A stretch of 5,292 nucleotides of DNA, taken from an uncultured beta proteobacterium (lineage in GTDB: Bacteria > Pseudomonadota > Gammaproteobacteria > Burkholderiales > Burkholderiaceae_C). A program made the translations under genes and the position numbers. Location: NCBI GenBank assembly GCA_903958915.1, contig CAJBVC010000928.1, positions 1 to 5,292 of the forward strand. The letters run 5' to 3'. The notes under the pieces were generated by a model. It made no database searches, was not told where the DNA came from, and saw only the letters and a list, made by a program, of their open reading frames with translations. Of this stretch, positions 1 through 5,292 are shown piece after piece; the first letter of the stretch is position 1, and every line of letters starts with the position of its first letter.

Positions 1-1422
1 ACGCCGTTTCTGGAACTCTCCCCTTTGGCAGCGCTGGGCATGTACCCGGACCGTGATGGCACCGACAGCGCCCCCAGTGCCGGGCTGATTGCAGGCATTG
101 GCCGCGTGAGCGGGGTGGACTGCATGATTGTCTGCAACGATGCCACCGTGAAGGGCGGAACCTACTATCCCTTGACGGTGAAAAAGCACTTGCGCGCCCA
201 GGAAGTGGCCCAGCAGAACCTCTTGCCCTGCATTTATCTGGTGGACTCCGGCGGCGCCAATCTGCCCAACCAGGACGAAGTGTTTCCGGACCGTGACCAC
301 TTTGGCCGCATCTTTTTCAACCAGGCCAATATGAGCGCTGAAGGCATTGCCCAGATTGCCGTGGTGATGGGTTCCTGCACGGCCGGCGGCGCCTATGTGC
401 CGGCCATGAGCGACGAGACCATCATCGTCAAGAACCAGGGCACCATCTTTCTGGGGGGCCCCCCCCTGGTGAAGGCGGCTACCGGCGAAGTGGTGAGCGC
501 CGAAGACCTCGGCGGTGGTGATGTGCATACGCGCCTGTCTGGCGTGGCCGACCATCTGGCGCAAAACGATTTGCATGCCCTCTCACTGGCCCGCTCCGCA
601 GTTGCGCATTTGAACAAGAAAAAGCCGCTAACGCCCGCCCTGCGTGCGCCAGCAGCTCCTAAATTTGCAGCAGATGAGTTGTACGGTGTGATCCCGACCG
701 ACACCCGCAAACCGTTTGATGTACGCGAAATCATCGCCCGCATTGTGGATGACTCCGAGATGCACGAATTCAAGCCGCGCTATGGCACCACCCTGGTGTG
801 TGGGTTCGCCCATATCGAAGGCATGCCGGTGGGCATCATTGCCAACAACGGCATTCTGTTTTCCGAGTCGGCTCTGAAAGGCGCACACTTCATCGAGCTG
901 TGTTGTCAGCGCAAGATACCGCTGGTGTTCCTGCAGAACATCACCGGCTTCATGGTGGGGCGCAAGTACGAAAACGAAGGCATTGCCCGCAACGGCGCCA
1001 AGATGGTGACCGCCGTGGCCACCGCCAACGTGCCCAAGTTCACGGTCATTATTGGCGGCAGTTTTGGTGCCGGCAATTACGGCATGTGCGGGCGCGCCTT
1101 TTCACCCCGTTTCCTGTGGATGTGGCCCAACGCCCGCATCTCGGTGATGGGGGGCGAGCAGGCTGCCAGCGTGCTGGCCACCGTGCGGCGCGATGGCATC
1201 GAGGGCAAGGGCGGCGCCTGGAGCATGGAAGAAGAGGAAGCGTTCAAGACACCCATTCGCCGCCAGTACGAGGAGCAAGGTCACCCTTATTTCGCCACTG
1301 CCCGCCTGTGGGACGACGGCATCATTGACCCCGCCGATACCCGGCGCGTGCTGGCGCTGGGTTTGAGCGCCTCGCTCAATGCGCCAGTGCCGGATGTGAA
1401 GTTTGGCGTGTTCCGGATGTAG
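1..1422 (+). CDS. mccB: 3-methylcrotonoyl-CoA carboxylase, carboxyltransferase (beta) subunit, 5'-truncated by window edge
   Basis: This is the beta subunit of the biotin-dependent carboxylase that turns 3-methylcrotonyl-CoA into 3-methylglutaconyl-CoA in cytosolic leucine degradation; it moves the carboxyl group from biotin to the acyl-CoA. The frame is open from base 1 ([16 protein letters not shown]...), so the true start lies upstream. 473 residues are visible against about 535 usual for the family, so roughly 60 N-terminal residues are missing. The TTG at 25 is not a credible start because homology-like sequence continues before it. Both halves of the carboxyltransferase fold are present. 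The N-terminal half has [37 protein letters not shown] and the oxyanion-type glycine motif [16 protein letters not shown] (visible residues 124-139), followed by [14 protein letters not shown]. The C-terminal half has [20 protein letters not shown] and [20 protein letters not shown] (from visible residue 352), then [12 protein letters not shown]. These favour MCC over propionyl-CoA carboxylase. The related geranyl-CoA carboxylase (AtuC) is the main alternative. The alpha subunit two genes downstream is its partner. Confidence 0.95.
   Translation, partial: TPFLELSPLAALGMYPDRDGTDSAPSAGLIAGIGRVSGVDCMIVCNDATVKGGTYYPLTVKKHLRAQEVAQQNLLPCIYLVDSGGANLPNQDEVFPDRDHFGRIFFNQANMSAEGIAQIAVVMGSCTAGGAYVPAMSDETIIVKNQGTIFLGGPPLVKAATGEVVSAEDLGGGDVHTRLSGVADHLAQNDLHALSLARSAVAHLNKKKPLTPALRAPAAPKFAADELYGVIPTDTRKPFDVREIIARIVDDSEMHEFKPRYGTTLVCGFAHIEGMPVGIIANNGILFSESALKGAHFIELCCQRKIPLVFLQNITGFMVGRKYENEGIARNGAKMVTAVATANVPKFTVIIGGSFGAGNYGMCGRAFSPRFLWMWPNARISVMGGEQAASVLATVRRDGIEGKGGAWSMEEEEAFKTPIRRQYEEQGHPYFATARLWDDGIIDPADTRRVLALGLSASLNAPVPDVKFGVFRM
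453..466 (+). repeat. G6C8 homopolymer tract inside mccB
   Basis: Six G (453-458) are directly followed by eight C (459-466). The codons read GGG GGC CCC CCC C.. within the family motif [14 protein letters not shown], and the reading frame is intact on both sides. The tract is self-complementary and is a likely slippage point for replication or sequencing. Confidence 0.85.
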
Positions 1423-1438
1423 ACACAGTGCGCGAACC

Positions 1439-1444
1439 AGGCGG
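1439..1444 (+). promoter_or_regulatory. Putative ribosome binding site of the hydrolase gene
   Basis: AGGCGG lies six bases before the ATG at 1451 and differs from the AGGAGG consensus at one position. It is the best Shine-Dalgarno match near the 5' end of this frame and supports 1451 over the TTG codons at 1403 and 1445 and the second ATG at 1469. Confidence 0.5.
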
Positions 1445-1450
1445 TTGAGA

Positions 1451-1528
1451 ATGGCATTGAAAAGTGAAATGTGCAGAGTGTGGGCCGTATTGGGTGCCGG
1501 ACTGTGCATTGCGGTTTCCGCGTTGGCT
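1451..1528 (+). other. Predicted Sec signal peptide of the hydrolase
   Basis: Codons 1-26 encode a short basic n-region (K4, R9), a hydrophobic core (WAVLGAGLCIAV) and a small-residue cleavage site ALA before EE. Cys19 does not sit in a lipobox, because the residue before it is Leu, so a signal peptidase I site is preferred. The call is by eye. Confidence 0.75.
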
Positions 1529-2611
1529 GAAGAGGTCGTCGCCAAGGACATGCGCGAAGAGCTGGTCCGCATTGGTGTGACGGTGAAGGACATGTACGGG
1601 CGCCTGGAAACCCGTCAGATTCCTGTCACGATCTTTCGTCCGTCCGGGGAGGGGCCTTTTCCGCTGGTGGTTTTCAACCATGGCCGTGCGGTGGCTGCCA
1701 AGCGGCCCCAGCAAGGACCTAACCGCCCTGAACACGCAGCGCGCTATCTGGTGGGCAAGGGGTTTGTGGTGCTTGCGCCAACGCGTGTGGGCTATGCAGA
1801 AACCTACGGCGACTTCGACCCAGAACAGAGCGGGCCGTGCAACAGCCCACGGGTCGAGCCGATGGCACTGGCCGCGTCCGACCAGGTGCTGGCGACCGTT
1901 GCGTACGCAAAAACCCTGCCGTTTGTCGACACAACGCGGTGGTTGGTCGCTGGCCAGTCGGTGGGTGGTTTGGCTGCGGTAGCGACGGTCGGCCGTAACC
2001 CGCCTGGTTTGTTGGGTGGCATCAATTTCGCAGGGGGTGTGGGGGGCAACCCTGATACCCGCGCTGGCAATCCCTGCAGTCCCGCTGTGGTTGGCGCGTA
2101 CTGGCACCAGCTTGCCACCGCTGCACGTGTTCCCATGCTCTGGCTGTACTGGCAAAACGACAAATACTGGGGTGAAGACGTTCCCAGGTCCTGGCACAAG
2201 GCGTGGCTCGATGGTGGTGGCCAAGCGCGCTTTGTCAGCGTGCCTGCGGCCGGCGAGGATGGACACCATGGTTTGAACGTCGACATGAACCACTGGCTTC
2301 CCGAAGTGGATCAGTTTCTGGCTTCATTGGGCTTTACGCAGACTGCCATGGTCGCAACGCCGCCTGCCAGTGGATATGCCGATATTGCCGACGATTCCAA
2401 GGCGCCAGTAGGCGGGAAAAGTCGCCGTGCTGCGTATGCCAAATTTCTGGATGCCAAGTCACCCCGGGCGTTCGCCGTGGGCGACCAAGGTGGCTGGGGT
2501 TATGCCACGGGCGACTACGTCACAGGCCGTGCCTTGGGATATTGCCAGCGCAGCGGTCAGGCCTGCCAGTTGTACGCAATAGACGATCACGTGGTCTGGG
2601 TGGGCAAGTAA
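1451..2611 (+). CDS. Exported alpha/beta hydrolase, dienelactone-hydrolase-like, with C-terminal cysteine-containing module
   Basis: This is a 386-residue putative serine hydrolase with unknown substrate. The ATG at 1451 is chosen because it follows a fair ribosome site and gives a classical signal peptide: K4 and R9, a hydrophobic stretch at about 10-22, and a cleavage site ALA|EE after residue 26. The mature protein would therefore be periplasmic. The alpha/beta-hydrolase core spans about residues 55-295. It shows the oxyanion-strand motif VVFNHGR (73-79), the nucleophile elbow GQSVGG with Ser170, a candidate acid Asp237 in YWQNDKYWG, and a candidate catalytic His272 or His273 in GEDGHHG; the acid and base assignments are inferred from order and spacing. 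Residues about 325-386 form a separate tail (RAFAVGDQGGWGYATGDY, then CQLYAIDDHVVW). The mature part has four cysteines (130, 209, 365, 372), compatible with two disulfides. It begins 28 bases after mccB and ends 36 bases before mccA, so it is very likely co-transcribed with them. An esterase, lipase or other carboxylic-ester hydrolase is possible; a role in leucine breakdown is not supported by the sequence. Confidence 0.85.
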   Translation: MALKSEMCRVWAVLGAGLCIAVSALAEEVVAKDMREELVRIGVTVKDMYGRLETRQIPVTIFRPSGEGPFPLVVFNHGRAVAAKRPQQGPNRPEHAARYLVGKGFVVLAPTRVGYAETYGDFDPEQSGPCNSPRVEPMALAASDQVLATVAYAKTLPFVDTTRWLVAGQSVGGLAAVATVGRNPPGLLGGINFAGGVGGNPDTRAGNPCSPAVVGAYWHQLATAARVPMLWLYWQNDKYWGEDVPRSWHKAWLDGGGQARFVSVPAAGEDGHHGLNVDMNHWLPEVDQFLASLGFTQTAMVATPPASGYADIADDSKAPVGGKSRRAAYAKFLDAKSPRAFAVGDQGGWGYATGDYVTGRALGYCQRSGQACQLYAIDDHVVWVGK

Positions 2612-2633
2612 CGCATCACCTGATTCAATTACC

Positions 2634-2639
2634 GGAGAG
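2634..2639 (+). promoter_or_regulatory. Ribosome binding site of mccA
   Basis: GGAGAG lies eight bases before the ATG at 2648, in the 36-base gap after the hydrolase stop codon. It is the strongest Shine-Dalgarno match in the window and fixes the mccA start, which also matches the family's usual N-terminus (MFKKILIANRGEIA). Confidence 0.8.
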
Positions 2640-2647
2640 AAACAAGC

Positions 2648-4666
2648 ATGTTCAAGAAAATTCTCATTGCAAACCGTGGGGAGATTGCCTGCCGGGTGGC
2701 CGCCACGGCTGCGCGGCTGGCTATCAAATCGGTAGCGGTCTATTCCGATGCGGATGCCAACGCCAAACATGTGGCGGCGTGCGATGAAGCGATTCACATC
2801 GGCGGCAGCGCTCCCAAGGACAGCTACTTGCGCTGGGAGCGCATCATTGAGGCGGCCAAGAGTACCGGCGCGCAGGCAATTCACCCAGGCTATGGTTTCC
2901 TGAGTGAAAACGAAGAGTTTGCGCAGGCCTGCACCGCTGCCGGGCTGGTCTTTATTGGTCCGCCGGCGTCTGCCATTCTGGCGATGGGCCTGAAAGCGCA
3001 ATCCAAGCAGTTGATGGAGAAGGCGGGTGTACCGCTGGTGCCAGGCTACCACGGCACGAACCAGGATGCGGACTTATTGCAACGCGAGGCCGACCGCATT
3101 GGCTATCCCGTCTTGATCAAGGCCAGTGCGGGTGGCGGTGGCAAAGGTATGCGTGCGGTCGACAAGTCCGAGGACTTTGCCGCTGCGCTGGCCAGTTGCA
3201 AACGCGAAGCCATCAACAGCTTTGGCGATGACGCTGTGCTGATCGAAAAATATGTGCAGCGCCCACGCCACATCGAGATTCAGGTCTTTGGTGACACGCA
3301 TGGCAACTATGTCTATCTGTTCGAGCGTGACTGCTCGGTGCAGCGACGCCACCAGAAAGTGCTGGAAGAAGCCCCCGCGCCCGGCATGACGCCGCAGATG
3401 CGCCAGCAGATGGGCGAAGCGGCGGTTGCTGCAGCGCGGGCCGTGAACTATGTTGGCGCTGGCACCGTGGAATTCATTGTGGAGCAGCGCGCCGACGGCT
3501 CCATGAACTTCTTCTTTATGGAGATGAATACGCGGCTGCAGGTGGAACACCCGGTTACCGAGGCGATCACGGGGCAGGATCTGGTGGAGTGGCAGTTGCG
3601 GGTGGCGTCCGGCGAGCCGCTGCCGCTGCGCCAGGAGGAATTGCGCATCCATGGTCATGCGATCGAGGCGCGGATCTGCTCCGAGAACCCGGACAACAAC
3701 TTTTTGCCCGCCACCGGCACCCTTGCGATTTACCGGCTCCCGATCTGCACCACGTTTGAGCGTGCCGAGCGTGGTGTGCGCGTCGACTCGGGCGTGCGCG
3801 AAGGCGACACCATCAGCCCGTACTATGACTCGATGGTGGCCAAGCTGATTGTGCACGGGGCCACGCGTGATGAAGCCCTGGCGCGCATGGACGCGGCGCT
3901 GGCGCAGACCCATATTGTCGGGCTCACCACCAATGTGCAATTCCTGCGCCATGTGGTGACCAGCCCTTCGTTTGCGCAGGCCCAGTTGGACACAGCGCTG
4001 ATACCGCGCGAGGCAGCCGTGCTTTTCAACCAGGAAAAGGTAGGCTTGCCGCTGGCGGCGGCGGCGCTGGTGTCGCATCTGCTGGCCTCAGAAGCATCGT
4101 TGGCGGCGCATGCCGACGCCAGTGGTTGGGTGGACCCCTGGGCGCAGCGCGACGGCTGGCGCTCGCATGGCGCCAATGCCCGGCAGTTTCTGCTGGAGTT
4201 CCACGGCGAACCGCATACGCTGGAGTTCACCCGGTTGCACCAGGGCGGGTTGCAACTGCAGGTGGACGGCAGCACGGCAGCCCTGCGCTACACCAACCTG
4301 GCCAACGGTGCGCTGGATGTGCGTTACGGCGATGTGCACGCGGTGGTGCACATTTACAGACAAGACGATCTGGCGCACGTGTTCACTGCGCAAGGCGCTA
4401 CGCAAATCATAGCAATTGACGCCTTGGCCCACGCCGGCGAAGCGCAAGGCGATACCGGGCGGTTGACGGCGCCGATGCCGGGCAAGGTCGTGTCCTTTTC
4501 AGTCAAGTCGGGTGATATGGTCAAGAAGGGGCAGGCGCTGGCGGTGATGGACGCCATGAAGATGGAGCACACTATTGCAGCGCCGGTCGATGGCAAGGTG
4601 GCCGAGTTGCTCTACGCGCCAGGAGACCAGGTGGTGGAGGGCGCGGAACTGCTGCGCCTGGAATAA
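2648..4666 (+). CDS. mccA: 3-methylcrotonoyl-CoA carboxylase, biotin-carrying (alpha) subunit
   Basis: This complete 672-residue protein is the alpha subunit of the carboxylase whose beta subunit is encoded two genes upstream. It uses ATP and bicarbonate to carboxylate its own biotin, which then serves the beta subunit. Domains in order: biotin carboxylase N-terminal domain (1-110, ILIANRGEIACRV); ATP-grasp domain (about 115-320); biotin carboxylase C-terminal domain (about 335-443); a linker/subunit-interaction (BT) domain (about 455-605); and the biotinyl domain (about 606-672). Visible active-site residues, placed by analogy with E. coli AccC, are Lys116, Lys158, the glycine loop AGGGGKGMR (161-169), His208, Glu275, and Glu292/Asn294/Arg296/Gln298/Glu300 in EMNTRLQVEHPVTE, with Arg342. 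The biotin attachment site is Lys638 in DAMKME, 34 residues from the C-terminus as is normal; Asp replaces the more common Glu of EAMKM. All key residues are intact. Length fits MCC or geranyl-CoA carboxylase alpha (AtuF); the pairing with an MCC-type beta gene favours MCC. Propionyl- or acetyl-CoA carboxylase alpha subunits are less likely. Confidence 0.93.
   Translation: MFKKILIANRGEIACRVAATAARLAIKSVAVYSDADANAKHVAACDEAIHIGGSAPKDSYLRWERIIEAAKSTGAQAIHPGYGFLSENEEFAQACTAAGLVFIGPPASAILAMGLKAQSKQLMEKAGVPLVPGYHGTNQDADLLQREADRIGYPVLIKASAGGGGKGMRAVDKSEDFAAALASCKREAINSFGDDAVLIEKYVQRPRHIEIQVFGDTHGNYVYLFERDCSVQRRHQKVLEEAPAPGMTPQMRQQMGEAAVAAARAVNYVGAGTVEFIVEQRADGSMNFFFMEMNTRLQVEHPVTEAITGQDLVEWQLRVASGEPLPLRQEELRIHGHAIEARICSENPDNNFLPATGTLAIYRLPICTTFERAERGVRVDSGVREGDTISPYYDSMVAKLIVHGATRDEALARMDAALAQTHIVGLTTNVQFLRHVVTSPSFAQAQLDTALIPREAAVLFNQEKVGLPLAAAALVSHLLASEASLAAHADASGWVDPWAQRDGWRSHGANARQFLLEFHGEPHTLEFTRLHQGGLQLQVDGSTAALRYTNLANGALDVRYGDVHAVVHIYRQDDLAHVFTAQGATQIIAIDALAHAGEAQGDTGRLTAPMPGKVVSFSVKSGDMVKKGQALAVMDAMKMEHTIAAPVDGKVAELLYAPGDQVVEGAELLRLE
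4462..4663 (+). other. Biotinyl (BCCP) domain of mccA
   Basis: Codons about 606-672 encode the lipoyl/biotinyl fold: LTAPMPGKVVSF, then VMDAMKMEHTI with the biotinylated Lys638 (codon 4559-4561), then APVDGKV and the closing GDQVVEGAELLRLE. The two halves are the usual quasi-symmetric beta-strand repeats around the biotin hairpin. A biotin protein ligase encoded elsewhere would load it. Confidence 0.9.
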
Positions 4667-4690
4667 ATTGCGCGGCTTGTTGGACGTCTG

Positions 4691-5292
4691 ATGAAAGTTG
4701 TCTATTACAGTGCCGACCAGGATTCGGCAGCCTGGATTCCCGGGCTGCGCGCCGCACTGCCCCACGCCGATGTGCAACTGTGGGAGCCAGGCAGCCCCGG
4801 TGCCGATTACGCCGTCGTGTGGAAACCGCCACAGCAGCTGCTCGACGAGCAGAGCGATCTCAAAGCGCTCTTCAATACCGGCGCTGGTGTCGATGCGCTG
4901 ATGAAGCTGCGATTGCCACCGGGTGTGCCGGTGATTCGATTGGACGATGCCGGCATGTCGGTGCAAATGGCCGAGTATGTGTGCCATGCGGTGATTCGCC
5001 ACTTTCGAGAGTTTGATGGCTACGAGGCTGACATGGCGCAGGGCCGGTGGTCTTTTCGCAAGCCGCGCAGCCGACTCGATTTTCCGGTGGGTGTGTTGGG
5101 CCTGGGCGTGCTCGGCGAGCGCGTGGCCAAAGCGGTCGCACAGTTTGATTTTCCAGTGAACGGCTGGAGCCGCACTGTCAAGACGGTACCGGGAGTGCAG
5201 TGTTTTGCAGGGGATGGGCAGCTCGATGCTTTTCTTGCGGCAAGCCGTGTTGTGGTGTGTCTGCTGCCGCTCACCCGGGAAACCGAAAACCT
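4691..5292 (+). CDS. ghrA: Glyoxylate/hydroxypyruvate reductase A family (D-2-hydroxyacid dehydrogenase), 3'-truncated by window edge
   Basis: This is the first 200 residues of a cytosolic reductase expected to convert glyoxylate to glycolate and hydroxypyruvate to D-glycerate with NADPH. The family is about 310 residues long, so about 110 are beyond the window, including the catalytic Arg, Glu and His. Features that match E. coli GhrA as I recall it: FNTGAGVDAL (61-70) in the substrate domain, LDDAGMSVQMAEYV (84-97), and the Rossmann fingerprint GVLGLGVLGERVA (134-146, GxGxxG at 137-142). These are followed by GWSRT (158-162), where Arg161 after the second beta strand suggests NADP(H) preference, then PGVQCFAG (167-174) and VVCLLPLTRET (188-198). 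The ATG at 4691 is 24 bases after the mccA stop; the only upstream in-frame limit is that TAA itself, and no better start exists. The ribosome site is weak (GGAC at 4682-4685), which suggests coupling to mccA translation. Other 2-hydroxyacid dehydrogenases are possible but this subgroup fits best. Confidence 0.88.
   Translation, partial: MKVVYYSADQDSAAWIPGLRAALPHADVQLWEPGSPGADYAVVWKPPQQLLDEQSDLKALFNTGAGVDALMKLRLPPGVPVIRLDDAGMSVQMAEYVCHAVIRHFREFDGYEADMAQGRWSFRKPRSRLDFPVGVLGLGVLGERVAKAVAQFDFPVNGWSRTVKTVPGVQCFAGDGQLDAFLAASRVVVCLLPLTRETEN

Noticed and set aside
798..1328. Plus-strand open frame of 176 codons within mccB in another frame
   Set aside because: It is fully inside the conserved carboxyltransferase C-terminal half, and its Arg/His/Gly-rich translation resembles no family.
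1403..1450. Upstream TTG start that would extend the hydrolase by 16 residues and overlap mccB
   Set aside because: The added residues are rich in Arg and Cys, would bury the signal peptide, and have no good ribosome site. The ATG at 1451 has AGGCGG at a suitable distance.
1490..1530. Possible lipoprotein signal at Cys19 of the hydrolase
   Set aside because: The residues before it (GAGL) do not form a lipobox, which needs Gly, Ala or Ser right before Cys, and a clean ALA|EE site follows.
1376..2293. Long open frame on the minus strand (about 305 codons) opposite the hydrolase gene
   Set aside because: Its translation has no recognisable domain and a random-looking, Arg/His-rich composition. 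It lies opposite a gene with clear catalytic motifs and is explained by GC-rich codon structure.
2612..2647. Possible terminator or promoter between the hydrolase gene and mccA
   Set aside because: The 36-base gap has no hairpin, no T tract and no convincing -35/-10 pair. Only the mccA ribosome site is visible.
2720..2736. Small hairpin GCTATC-AAATC-GGTAGC near the start of mccA
   Set aside because: It has only six pairs including one G-T, and it lies in codons for the well-conserved LAIKSVAVYSDAD segment, so protein conservation explains it.
3074..4078. Minus-strand open frame of about 334 codons inside mccA
   Set aside because: It is antisense to the conserved biotin carboxylase domain and its composition is typical of a shadow frame. 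No ribosome site or motif supports it.

Overview
The window reads as a compact, single-strand stretch of chromosome from a GC-rich proteobacterium. A betaproteobacterium of the Comamonadaceae / Burkholderiales type fits best, judged from codon use, protein style and gene content; this is inference, not a measured placement. Four genes lie head to tail on the + strand with gaps of only 24 to 36 bases. No terminator-like hairpin or obvious promoter lies between them, so they are probably one transcription unit that enters from the left and leaves to the right of the window.

Layout: (1) 1-1422, the 3' nine-tenths of the carboxyltransferase (beta) subunit of 3-methylcrotonoyl-CoA carboxylase, cut by the left edge. 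(2) 1451-2611, an exported alpha/beta hydrolase of the dienelactone-hydrolase type with an extra C-terminal module. (3) 2648-4666, the complete biotin-carrying (alpha) subunit of the same carboxylase. (4) 4691-5292, the first 200 residues of a GhrA-type glyoxylate/hydroxypyruvate reductase, cut by the right edge. There is no gene-free stretch longer than 36 bases.

Genes 1 and 3 make the two subunits of one biotin enzyme, which carboxylates 3-methylcrotonyl-CoA to 3-methylglutaconyl-CoA in leucine (and isovalerate) breakdown. In the well-known liu operon of Pseudomonas the place between the two subunit genes is held by liuC, the methylglutaconyl-CoA hydratase. Here that place is held by a putative periplasmic serine hydrolase with no evident role in the cytosolic pathway. 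That is the main oddity of the window. The reductase downstream is a familiar enzyme, but its link to leucine catabolism is also not obvious.

I found no RNA gene, mobile element, CRISPR array or clear new system. The points worth a second look are the hydrolase (its position, export signal, cysteine pattern and C-terminal module), a G6C8 homopolymer tract inside mccB, and a small AT-rich patch with a rare codon in the linker of mccA.
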